From positions 1-36,053 of the forward strand of contig JAKFXK010000091.1 in NCBI GenBank assembly GCA_021731445.1: a stretch of DNA of 36,053 bases. The letters are read 5' to 3'. This document shows, in pieces, positions 15,940-23,116 of the stretch. Each line of letters begins with the position of its first letter. The first letter of the stretch is position 1. A program made the translations under genes and the position numbers. Origin of the DNA: Nevskiaceae bacterium (lineage in GTDB: Bacteria > Pseudomonadota > Gammaproteobacteria > Nevskiales > Nevskiaceae). Below the pieces are notes generated by a model that worked only from the letters and a program-made list of their open reading frames with translations, ran no database searches and was not told the DNA's origin.

Positions 15940-17471
15940 GGTGTGCTCCGGGGCAGCAGATCCGCCCAGACGGCGGTTTCGAGATAGTCGTTTTCAAGGG
16001 CATCGCCAGAGCCGGGCGAGAGCTTTGCACCGGTGTCGAGCAAGGCAGCGCGCGGTGCATCGGGCGAGACCCAGGGCGCCAGCGCGATCAGCTCCGGCTT
16101 GTCGCCGACGAAGGGGCGATAGGGTTCGAGATCGCTGCCCAGCGTGAACTCGGTGTTGCCGACGTAGTGCTTCGGCGTGCTGCGCCCGCCACGCCTGGCA
16201 ATCACGCTCTGGCCGTCGAAGGGCAGGTCCAGCAGATTGCCGACCAGATGCGGGCAGATGTTGTAGAGAAAGCGCGCATGGGGATCCGCCACGGTGCGCC
16301 AGGTGGAGAGCATCCACTCCAGCGGCTGCCAGCCGCCGGGTTGCACGCTGGCCCAGCGGCCGGGATTCGCCTCGGCCTGCACCACCACATCCACGCCCAG
16401 CTCGTTCATGCAGGCCATGTAGCTGGTGATGACATTGGCGCAGGGGTTGGCGGGCAGGGGCTGGCCAAAATCGCTGCCCCACTTGAATGCGGGCAGCGAG
16501 GTGGCAAAGCCGAGGCGGAAGCCTTCCACCACATGGCCTGCCGCATTGGCGCGCGCGGCCTCGCCGGTGGCGGGGCCTTCATCCAGCGCGAGCAGGGTTT
16601 TCTCGATGTCGGTGAGCGGCACCTTGTCGTTGCGGAACAGCAGATTGCGCTCGCCCTTGGGGGCCTGTGGATTCACATCCTGCGGCCCCCAGAGATCGGT
16701 TTGATTGGTGACGATCGCAGTGGTGGCGATGTAGACCTCATCGACATTGGCGAGGTCCGGGTCTTTGAACACGGCGATCTCGGCCGCCTCGCGCGAGGCG
16801 CGATAGCGCGGCTGATTATTGCTGGCGACCACATAGACGCCATAGTCGCGGGCGATGTCGGAGAAGGTCTGCGAATACGCACGCGCCAGCGTGTCGGTCG
16901 CGCCGACAAACACCTGCTTGCGCGGATCCATCGGCCCCACCAGGGCTTGGGCGGCGGCGATCTGCGGCGCGTAGGCGCTGTTGAGCGCGCCGAGAGCGGT
17001 GGCGATACCGGCGGGCGCGCCATCGCCCGCCGGGCCGCGCGCCGGCGAGGCGGCGTGCGCGCGCACCGCTGCGCCACGGCTGCCGATGGCGAGCGTCATC
17101 AGGCCGATGTCTTCGTTGTAGACCACCAGCATCGGCAGGCCGGGCTGCATCAGCGGCACCACCTGGTCTTCCATCAGGCAGCGCATCTTGGTGCGAAAGC
17201 TGGCGTAGGTTTCGACGTGACGCACATCCTGTTTGTACTGGATACCCACCGCGCGCAGCGTGGCACCGGCCTCCGGCGCACCGATGGCGGGCAGCCAACG
17301 CTGGGGGCGCAGGGCAATGCAGGTGCCGGTGTTGGGGCGATCCATCGGCAGCCTGGGGCCGATGGCCATCGCGGCGGTGACGGGCAGCGGGGCCGGGGCA
17401 CTGTCGCCGCAGGCCGCAAGGCTGCCGATGGTTGCAACGCAGAGCAAGGTGGACAGCAGTCGCTTGCTCAT
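15936..17471 (-). CDS. Lipoprotein with a nitrilase (carbon-nitrogen hydrolase)-like domain
   Basis: The 511-residue product starts MSKRLLSTLLCVATIGSLAAC, a lipoprotein signal with Cys21. The rest follows the carbon-nitrogen hydrolase layout. LVVYNEDIGL carries a candidate catalytic Glu120, SDIARDYGVYVVASNN is a core strand, RNDKVPLTDIEK gives a candidate Lys283, and GFRLGFATSLPAF corresponds to the nucleophile strand. Where the family has Cys (AICY-like), this protein seems to have Ser325 in FATSL. That may mean lost or altered activity, or that my alignment is off. The start at 17471 overlaps the TetR stop by 4 bases (ATGA), and its own stop overlaps the amine oxidase start. The family call is by pattern and moderately confident; I cannot name a substrate. 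Confidence 0.65.
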   Translation of the reverse strand: MSKRLLSTLLCVATIGSLAACGDSAPAPLPVTAAMAIGPRLPMDRPNTGTCIALRPQRWLPAIGAPEAGATLRAVGIQYKQDVRHVETYASFRTKMRCLMEDQVVPLMQPGLPMLVVYNEDIGLMTLAIGSRGAAVRAHAASPARGPAGDGAPAGIATALGALNSAYAPQIAAAQALVGPMDPRKQVFVGATDTLARAYSQTFSDIARDYGVYVVASNNQPRYRASREAAEIAVFKDPDLANVDEVYIATTAIVTNQTDLWGPQDVNPQAPKGERNLLFRNDKVPLTDIEKTLLALDEGPATGEAARANAAGHVVEGFRLGFATSLPAFKWGSDFGQPLPANPCANVITSYMACMNELGVDVVVQAEANPGRWASVQPGGWQPLEWMLSTWRTVADPHARFLYNICPHLVGNLLDLPFDGQSVIARRGGRSTPKHYVGNTEFTLGSDLEPYRPFVGDKPELIALAPWVSPDAPRAALLDTGAKLSPGSGDALENDYLETAVWADLLPRSTP

Positions 17472-18133
17472 CGTGCCGCTCCGCATTGGCTTTGCACCGC
17501 CAGCACCAGTGCGGCCAGCCGCGCCTCGCAAGCGGCCACGTCGCTGGTGGCGAGATATTGCAGGATCAAACCGTCGATAGCCGCCACGCACAGGCCTGCC
17601 AGCACGGGCAGCGGCAATGCCGGCGCGCGCCCCGGCACCGCTTGCAGCGCCGTGCCGAGCGCCTGCACATAGCCCTCATACTGCTGCTGCGCGAGCGGGC
17701 GCAACTCGGCGCTGGTGAGTGCGAACAAGGTCAGCTCGTATTGCGCGCGCTGCAAACCGGGCGTGGCGATGATCTGCTGCCAGTAGGCGGCGGCGAGCTG
17801 TGCAATGGCCTGCCGCACGCTGCGCGCACCCTGCACGGACTGCACCAGGAAGTCCTTGATCTCGGCGTGCAGGCTGCTGAGTGCGGCTTTCAGCAACTCC
17901 TCCTTGCTGGCAAAGGTGTAATGCAGCATGGCCTGGTTCATGCCCGCTTCGCTGGCGACACTGCGGGTGCTGGTGGCGGCCAGGCCATCGCGGGCCATCA
18001 CCGTGAGCGTGGCCGCAATCAATTTCTGCCGCCGGGCCTCGGCACCCAAGGCCTGCGGCTGAGGCCCGCGCCTGGGCCGGTCAGGCGGGGCAGCGACGGC
18101 GCGCGAAGCCTTTTTGTCTGTTGATTTAGTCAT
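17468..18133 (-). CDS. TetR/AcrR family transcriptional regulator
   Basis: The 221-residue protein opens with a basic, proline-rich stretch. A TetR helix-turn-helix follows at about residues 53-74 (TSTRSVASEAGMNQAMLHYTF), then SKEELLKAAL and an all-helical ligand domain (residues about 85-215). These repressors release DNA when a small ligand binds. It is the first gene of a tightly overlapping operon with the nitrilase-like lipoprotein and the amine oxidase, so it probably controls them and itself. The ATG at 18133 gives a natural start, but it lies inside a 16-bp palindrome and has no clear ribosome-binding site. A leaderless message, or a longer form from a GTG at 18178, is possible. Confidence 0.9.
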   Translation of the reverse strand: MTKSTDKKASRAVAAPPDRPRRGPQPQALGAEARRQKLIAATLTVMARDGLAATSTRSVASEAGMNQAMLHYTFASKEELLKAALSSLHAEIKDFLVQSVQGARSVRQAIAQLAAAYWQQIIATPGLQRAQYELTLFALTSAELRPLAQQQYEGYVQALGTALQAVPGRAPALPLPVLAGLCVAAIDGLILQYLATSDVAACEARLAALVLAVQSQCGAAR

Positions 18134-18141
18134 TCGACTAA
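18126..18141. promoter_or_regulatory. Palindromic TetR operator candidate
   Basis: TTAGTC-ATTC-GACTAA is a perfect 6-4-6 inverted repeat covering the predicted TetR start codon, in the region between the TetR operon and the divergent octaheme cytochrome gene. Length and symmetry suit a TetR-family dimer. It may regulate both directions, as the cytochrome start is about 108 bases away. Confidence 0.6.
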
Positions 18142-18248
18142 TTAGATCGGAACCGGCGGTTCTCCACAAGCGGATCACCAGAGGTCAATGGCGCCCACTC
18201 GCAGCGCCCCTCTTTGACAAGCCTTCAGGCCCTGCGCACGCTCAAGCC

Positions 18249-20117
18249 ATGCCTGCATTCACGCCAATCAAACTGCGGATCGCTGCCGTCCTTCTGGGTG
18301 CGCTCGTGCTTGCTACAGGCTGGTGGGGCTGGGTGGGTGCGCAGCAGCCCCTGCAACGCGACCGCAATGCCTTTGTGGCTTCCAACAGCTGCCTCTCCTG
18401 CCACGCCGACCATCACGCCAGCTGGAAGCGCACCTACCACCGCACCATGACGCAGGAGGCTTCGCGCCAAAGCGTGCTCGGACAGTTCGACGGCAAGGTC
18501 GTCGATGCCTGGGGCGTGCCGGTGCGGCCGGTGCAGCGCGAGGGCAAGTATCTGTTCGAGTATCTGGACCCAGGCACGCAGGCGGTGAAGGCCACTGTCG
18601 AAGTGAGCCGCACCGTCGGCAGCCATCGCTACCAGCAATATCTCAGCAAGGATGCCGACGGCCGCTACGCGCGCATGCACCTGATCTGGCATGTGGGTGA
18701 CGCGCGCTGGGTGCACTACAACGGCGCCTTCCTCTACGACGACCATCAGGGCTTCAACCAGCATGCGGCGGTGTGGAACCCCAATTGCATCTTCTGCCAC
18801 AACACCGGGGTGAATCCGAACATCACCAACGAAGAGGCGCTGCTGAAACGGGCGATGGCGGGCGAGCGTTTCAACTATCTCAACGCCGCGCACTGGGAAA
18901 GCACGGTGGCGGAACTCGGCATCGCCTGCGAGAGCTGCCACGGGCCGGGTGCGACGCACGCTGCGGCCAATCGCAATCCGCTGCGGCGCTACTGGCTGCA
19001 TCTTTCAGAGGCGGGCGATGCGACGATCACCAACCCTGCAAAGCTGACGCCACAACGCAGTGCTGAGGTCTGCGGCCAGTGCCACGGCCAGCGCCAGCCC
19101 GCGAAACTGGAGATGGCTAGCGAATGGTTGCGCAATGGCCCCAGTTACCGCGCAGGCGATGTGCTGGGCGAGCACGTCTCGCTCGTGCGGCAAGACACCG
19201 TGCCGAGCGCGGGCGACCCTAATCTGTTCCGCCTGCGCTTCTGGAAAGACGGCACGCCGCGCCTCTCGGCCTACGAGATGCAGGGGTTGCTGCAATCGCC
19301 CTGCTACACCCGAGGCGGCGCGACTTGCATCGGCTGCCACGAGGCGCACGGCGGCACGCCCGCCGGGATGATTACGGAGGAGAACCGCAGTGGAGCCTCA
19401 TGCGTGGGCTGCCACAAGGATGCCGCTGCGCTGCCCGCACATGCGGCACACGCCAAGGTGAGCCCCACCACCAATTGCGTGGATTGCCACATGCCGAAGA
19501 TGGTCTACGGTGTGATGGAGATTCACCGCACGCATCGCATCCGCGCGCCCGATCCTTTGGCTGCCGCCAGCAATCAGCAGCCGGATGCCTGTACAACTTG
19601 CCATGGCAACCGGACGGCGCAGTGGGCGGCGGATGCCATCGGCAGCTGGCACGACAAGACGGCCGCGGCGCCTGTCTCAGGCGAACCAGCCCTTGCTGAA
19701 AACCTGCGTCAACTCTTCGCCGGCGACCCGGTGCAGCGCGCCGTCGCTGCAAAGCTCGCGGGTGCAGACAAATCCGCCCTCAGCAATAACGAACGTGCCG
19801 CGCAACTGCCGCTATTGTTTGCCGCGATGGAAGACGCCTATCCCGCCGTGCGCCGCTTTGCGCAGCAGTCTGCAAGCGTGAGCGCCGAGAAATTCGCACT
19901 GCCGCAACTGGCGGCGGCCCTGCAAGGCTTCGACTTCATCGGCACGGCCGCTGCGCGCGCGGCGTCGCTGCAAGCCATCCGCAGCGCAGCCCCTGCAACG
20001 AAGGCGTCTGGCGATCTGCTCGGTGGTCTGCTCAACCCTGACGGCAGTGCCAATGCCGCGCTGTTGAGCGCCCTGCGCGCAGAGGCCGACACCACGGCAA
20101 TCAACATCGGCGAGTGA
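18249..20117 (+). CDS. Octaheme cytochrome c with C-terminal helical domain
   Basis: This 622-residue protein has one N-terminal membrane segment or uncleaved signal (IAAVLLGALVLATGWWGWVG, residues about 10-30). Eight CxxCH haem-binding motifs begin at residues 48, 180, 227, 275, 360, 385, 410 and 448. The first, CLSCH, is followed by HHASWKRTYHRTM, resembling the cytochrome c554/NrfA-like multihaem families. The part after residue about 470 is haem-free and Ala-rich helical, possibly HEAT/TPR-like. It should sit in the periplasm, attached to the inner membrane, carrying electrons or catalysing a reduction. The chosen ATG at 18249 leads directly into the signal. A small 4-TM protein gene follows after 12 bases. 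The exact reaction cannot be inferred. Confidence 0.88.
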   Translation: MPAFTPIKLRIAAVLLGALVLATGWWGWVGAQQPLQRDRNAFVASNSCLSCHADHHASWKRTYHRTMTQEASRQSVLGQFDGKVVDAWGVPVRPVQREGKYLFEYLDPGTQAVKATVEVSRTVGSHRYQQYLSKDADGRYARMHLIWHVGDARWVHYNGAFLYDDHQGFNQHAAVWNPNCIFCHNTGVNPNITNEEALLKRAMAGERFNYLNAAHWESTVAELGIACESCHGPGATHAAANRNPLRRYWLHLSEAGDATITNPAKLTPQRSAEVCGQCHGQRQPAKLEMASEWLRNGPSYRAGDVLGEHVSLVRQDTVPSAGDPNLFRLRFWKDGTPRLSAYEMQGLLQSPCYTRGGATCIGCHEAHGGTPAGMITEENRSGASCVGCHKDAAALPAHAAHAKVSPTTNCVDCHMPKMVYGVMEIHRTHRIRAPDPLAAASNQQPDACTTCHGNRTAQWAADAIGSWHDKTAAAPVSGEPALAENLRQLFAGDPVQRAVAAKLAGADKSALSNNERAAQLPLLFAAMEDAYPAVRRFAQQSASVSAEKFALPQLAAALQGFDFIGTAAARAASLQAIRSAAPATKASGDLLGGLLNPDGSANAALLSALRAEADTTAINIGE

Positions 20118-20129
20118 TGCCCCACAACC

Positions 20130-20579
20130 ATGGCCTACAGTAATCCCAAACCTTCGATGCCCACCAACGCTTCGCCGACTGACACTGCGGTGCGGAAAAG
20201 CCTGCGCTACGGCTTTACCGCCTTGCTGTTGTTCGTGGCTGGTGGCCTGACACTGGAGTTTCTCCACCTCATCAAGGCGCCGTGGTATCTCGAAAACCAC
20301 CTGCGCCGCGAATTGTGGGTGCTGGCGCACGCGCATGGCGCGCTGTTGGCCTTGTTCAACCTGGTTTATGCGGCGCTGCTGTCGCGCATCGCGGCGGCGG
20401 TGGGTGCAGGCGTCTGGCTGCGCTGGGGTGCGGCGCTGGTGCCTGCGGGGTTCTTTTTGGGGGGCATCGGCAACAGCGAGGGCGATCCCTCCTTGCTGAT
20501 TGTGCTCACGCCGCTCGGCGCGCTGGCGGTGCTGATCGCACTCGTGCTCTGCGTGAAAGCGGCTTGGACCAGGCTCTGA
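20130..20579 (+). CDS. Small four-helix membrane protein of unknown function
   Basis: The 149-residue product has a polar N-terminus of about 25 residues, then about four hydrophobic helices near residues 28-45, 65-88, 96-115 and 122-142. Between the first two lies a charged loop with KAPWYLENHLRRE, and the second helix starts with the HxH motif LAHAHG. I do not recognise the family with certainty. The histidines could bind haem or metal, which would fit a quinone or haem partner for the octaheme cytochrome encoded 12 bases upstream. That link is inferred only from adjacency and likely co-transcription. Confidence 0.8.
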   Translation: MAYSNPKPSMPTNASPTDTAVRKSLRYGFTALLLFVAGGLTLEFLHLIKAPWYLENHLRRELWVLAHAHGALLALFNLVYAALLSRIAAAVGAGVWLRWGAALVPAGFFLGGIGNSEGDPSLLIVLTPLGALAVLIALVLCVKAAWTRL

Positions 20580-20639
20580 AGTCGCTCCTAGGGCAGGCAA
20601 ACATCTTCAGGTTTGCCACCCTGCGAGTGGCGCTGTGCC

Positions 20640-21014
20640 TCAGCGGCCACAGACCGCGTAATCCTCACGCCGCCGCTCGATCTCGACCCCCACCGTTTTC
20701 GCCGCGGGCACCGCGCCCGGCTTGCTCACGGTGAGGCGCAGGCTGGTGATGGGAAACAGCTCGAACAGGCGGCGCGACGCCGTCTCGGCAAAGGTTTCCA
20801 GCAGCTGAAACTGCTGCTCGTCCACGAGGGCGAGCAGGGTGGTGCAGACGGCGTGGTAGTCCAGCGCATTGCGAATGTTGTCACTCGCCGCCGCCTCGCG
20901 GGTATCGCAGCCCAGATCGAGATCGAGAATCAGCGGCCTGCGGATGTGGTGCTCCCAGGCATTGACCCCGATATGGGTCTGGATTTCGAGGGCGCGGATG
21001 AAGACTTTGTCCAT
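20640..21014 (-). CDS. folB: Dihydroneopterin aldolase
   Basis: FolB splits 7,8-dihydroneopterin to 6-hydroxymethyl-dihydropterin and glycolaldehyde in folate synthesis. The 124-residue product starts MDKVFIRALEIQTHIGVNAWEHH, where the conserved glutamate is E21. It contains LDLDLGCDT, the substrate-loop region LDYHAV, LLETFAE, and LRLTVSKPGAVP with the catalytic Lys98. The family is about 120 residues, so the gene is complete. It starts 42 bases after the tsaD stop on the same strand and is probably in one operon with it. An imperfect hairpin (GGCAAAC...GTTTGCC) lies 25-40 bases beyond its stop without a T tract. Confidence 0.95.
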   Translation of the reverse strand: MDKVFIRALEIQTHIGVNAWEHHIRRPLILDLDLGCDTREAAASDNIRNALDYHAVCTTLLALVDEQQFQLLETFAETASRRLFELFPITSLRLTVSKPGAVPAAKTVGVEIERRREDYAVCGR

Positions 21015-21056
21015 GCTTTTGAAAAGCGGTGAGGGGGACAGAAAGATGGGGCGAGT

Positions 21057-22091
21057 CTACGCGCTGACCGCCTGCAACTCCGTCAGCGGCCATCGTGCGC
21101 GCGTCGGGAAACCTTGCACCGCAGGTAGCCCCTCACTCCGGCGCATCCAGCCGGCGTAGGCAATCATCGCGGCGTTATCGGTGCAGAAATCCTTTCTGGG
21201 GAAAAAGACCTGGCCTTTGCGTTTCGCCGCCAGCACATTCAGCCGCTCCCGCAGGCGCAGGTTGGCACCCACGCCGCCTGCGACCACCAAGGTGCGGTGG
21301 CCGGTGGCATCCAGCGCACGGGCGCACTTGATGGCGAGGGTTTCGGTCACCGCATCCTCGAAGCCGCGTGCAAGATCGGCCCTGGTCTGTGCATTGGCGT
21401 CGCGCGGCAGGGCTGTGAGTACCGCCGTCTTGAGGCCCGAAAAACTGAAATCGAGACCGGGGCGATCAGTCATCGGGCGCGGAAACCTGAATACACCTGC
21501 GCGGCCAAGTTCGGCCAGACGCGCCAGCTCGGGGCCGCCGGGATAGGGCAGGCCCAGCAGCTTGGCAGTCTTGTCGAAGGCCTCGCCCACGGCATCGTCC
21601 AGGCTCTCGCCCAGCAGTGTGTACTGGCCAATGCCCTGCACTTCCACCAGCAGCGTATGGCCGCCGGAAACCAGCAGGGCGACGAAGGGAAAGGCGGGTG
21701 CAGGCATCTCCAGCATCGGGGCCAGCAGATGGCCTTCCATGTGGTGGATACCAATCAGGGGCACATCGAGTGCCGCAGCCAGTCCTGCCGCCGCCGCCGC
21801 GCCCACCATGAGTGCGCCGATCAAGCCTGGGCCTGCGGTGTAGGCAATGCCGCCGAGGTCGGCTGGTTTCAAACCAGCTTCGGTCAGCACGGCGCGGGTC
21901 AGCGGTAGGATGCGGCTGACATGGTCGCGCGAGGCGAGCTCAGGCACCACGCCGCCGTATTCGGCGTGCAGTTTGATCTGTGAATGTAGAGTGTGCGCGA
22001 TGAGGCCCGCAGCCCCATAAAGTGCGACGGCGGTTTCGTCGCAGGAGGTCTCCAAGGCCAGCACGGGGCGATCATCAAGGGCAGCAGTCAT
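21057..22091 (-). CDS. tsaD: tRNA N6-adenosine threonylcarbamoyltransferase
   Basis: TsaD (Kae1/YgjD) transfers the threonylcarbamoyl group to A37 of ANN-decoding tRNAs, with TsaB and TsaE. The 344-residue product starts [20 protein letters not shown]. It carries the metal-binding H117-M-E-G-H121 motif, LLVSGGHT, the long [17 protein letters not shown] stretch and [13 protein letters not shown], all typical. I chose the ATG at 22091 because upstream codons are not family-like and run into the rpsU promoter region. Head-to-head placement with rpsU and the dnaG-rpoD operon is the classic gammaproteobacterial arrangement. Confidence 0.97.
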   Translation of the reverse strand: MTAALDDRPVLALETSCDETAVALYGAAGLIAHTLHSQIKLHAEYGGVVPELASRDHVSRILPLTRAVLTEAGLKPADLGGIAYTAGPGLIGALMVGAAAAAGLAAALDVPLIGIHHMEGHLLAPMLEMPAPAFPFVALLVSGGHTLLVEVQGIGQYTLLGESLDDAVGEAFDKTAKLLGLPYPGGPELARLAELGRAGVFRFPRPMTDRPGLDFSFSGLKTAVLTALPRDANAQTRADLARGFEDAVTETLAIKCARALDATGHRTLVVAGGVGANLRLRERLNVLAAKRKGQVFFPRKDFCTDNAAMIAYAGWMRRSEGLPAVQGFPTRARWPLTELQAVSA

Positions 22092-22124
22092 GTCCCATTG
22101 TCGCAAGCACGACGGGCGTGCGCT

Positions 22125-22153
22125 TTGCGCCGGCCAAAAAATACGCATAGAAT
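22125..22153 (+). promoter_or_regulatory. Candidate sigma70 promoter of rpsU-dnaG-rpoD
   Basis: TTGCGC at 22125-22130 and TAGAAT at 22148-22153 are separated by exactly 17 bases, in the gap between tsaD and rpsU. The leader to rpsU would be about 80 bases, enough for post-transcriptional control. Confidence 0.6.
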
Positions 22154-22241
22154 CGCGGCCCTTTCGTCCCGACGGCTAAGTCGAGACACCACGCAACGAC
22201 GTCCCGCTTGGGCGTCCCAACCCTTAAGAGTCGAGTAGCCC

Positions 22242-22457
22242 ATGCCTGAAGTCCGCGTCCGCGACAACGAACCGTTTGAAGTGGCTGTCCGCCGTTTCAA
22301 GCGCACCTGTGAAAAAGCCGGTGTGCTTACCGATGTCCGCAAGAAAGAGTTTTTCGAAAAGCCGAGCATGGAGCGCAAGCGCAAGCGCGCTGCCGCCGTG
22401 AAGCGTCAGGAAAAGAAGGTGCTGCGCGAGACGGCCCGCCAGACCCGCATGTATTGA
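22242..22457 (+). CDS. rpsU: 30S ribosomal protein S21
   Basis: The 71-residue basic protein [21 protein letters not shown] is full-length S21, needed for initiation on the 30S subunit near the anti-Shine-Dalgarno end of 16S rRNA. It heads the macromolecular synthesis operon (rpsU, here with yqeY, dnaG and rpoD). A strong intrinsic terminator lies 17 bases after its stop. So, as in E. coli, rpsU message should exceed that of the genes behind it. Confidence 0.98.
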   Translation: MPEVRVRDNEPFEVAVRRFKRTCEKAGVLTDVRKKEFFEKPSMERKRKRAAAVKRQEKKVLRETARQTRMY

Positions 22458-22473
22458 TTGGTTTGTTGTTGCC

Positions 22474-22509
22474 AAAAAGCCTGCGCTGGCAACAGACGCA
22501 GGCTTTTTT
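22474..22509 (+). terminator. Rho-independent terminator between rpsU and yqeY
   Basis: A perfect 12-bp stem (AAAAAGCCTGCG at 22474-22485 and CGCAGGCTTTTT at 22497-22508) is followed by a T-rich run. It probably attenuates transcription into yqeY, dnaG and rpoD and sets their lower level relative to rpsU. Confidence 0.85.
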
Positions 22510-22528
22510 GTTTTCCACGGAGTGAGTG

Positions 22529-22975
22529 ATGACTGATTTGAAGACCCGCATTACCGAAGACGTCAAGACCGCCATGAAGGCGGGCGAAAAGGATCGCGTC
22601 TCGCTGTTGCGCATGCTGACTGCTGAGCTGAAGCAGCGCGAAGTGGTGGAGCAGATCGAGCTGACCGATGCTGCTGTGATCACGGCGATCGAGAAAATGC
22701 TCAAGCAGCGCAAGGATTCCGAAAGCCAGTTCCGTGCCGCAGGCCGGGCCGAGCTGGCCGACAAGGAGGCCGGTGAAATCACCCTGTTGATGACCTACCT
22801 GCCCGCGCAGCTCAGCGATGCCGAACTGGACGGCATACTCACCGCCACCATTGCCGAAACCGGCGCTGCGGGTCCCAAGGACATGGGCAAGGTGATGGCT
22901 GCGATCAAGCCCAAGGTGGCGGGCAAGACCGACATGGGCGCGCTTTCGGCGAAGATCAAGGCCAAGCTGGCCTAA
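22529..22975 (+). CDS. yqeY: GatB/YqeY domain protein
   Basis: The 148-residue protein (MTDLKTRITEDVKTAMKAGEKDRVSLLRML) is a stand-alone YqeY, the tail domain found in the tRNA-dependent amidotransferase subunit GatB. ARQRKDS-like KQRKDSESQF and LMTYLPAQLSDAEL are family landmarks. The fold is helical and is thought to bind tRNA, but the role of the free domain is not settled. The ATG at 22529 is preceded by GGAG; a GTG directly before it (22526) is the alternative. It lies between rpsU and dnaG, a common place for it in proteobacteria. Confidence 0.93.
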   Translation: MTDLKTRITEDVKTAMKAGEKDRVSLLRMLTAELKQREVVEQIELTDAAVITAIEKMLKQRKDSESQFRAAGRAELADKEAGEITLLMTYLPAQLSDAELDGILTATIAETGAAGPKDMGKVMAAIKPKVAGKTDMGALSAKIKAKLA

Positions 22976-22981
22976 ATGACG

Positions 22982-23108
22982 TTGTCATTCCCGCGGCGGG
23001 TTCCCATGAAAATCTTCGATTTTCCTGGGTGCCCGTAGGCGGGAATCCACCTCCGATTGCGTCGTGCGGCAAAGGCCAACTGGATTCCCGCCTGCGCGGG
23101 AATGACAA
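22982..23108. repeat. REP/MITE-like palindromic element upstream of dnaG
   Basis: This 127-bp unit is bounded by perfect 14-bp inverted repeats, TTGTCATTCCCGCG at 22982-22995 and CGCGGGAATGACAA at 23095-23108. Internally it holds further short palindromes: AAAATC-TTC-GATTTT, and GGCGGGAATCC against GGATTCCCGCC. It encodes no protein. It fills the yqeY-dnaG gap and ends 8 bases before the dnaG start. The same GTCATTCCCGC core recurs after folE at 1242-1271. Confidence 0.85.
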
Positions 23109-23116
23109 TCCAAAAC

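Noticed and set aside
14758-17672. Plus-strand open frames opposite the amine oxidase and the lipoprotein
   Set aside because: The minus-strand genes have signal sequences, motifs and 4-base overlaps; the plus-strand frames do not.
20591-20622. Hairpin GGCAAAC...GTTTGCC between the 4-TM gene and folB
   Set aside because: Imperfect outer stem and no T tract on either strand, so I do not list it as a terminator.
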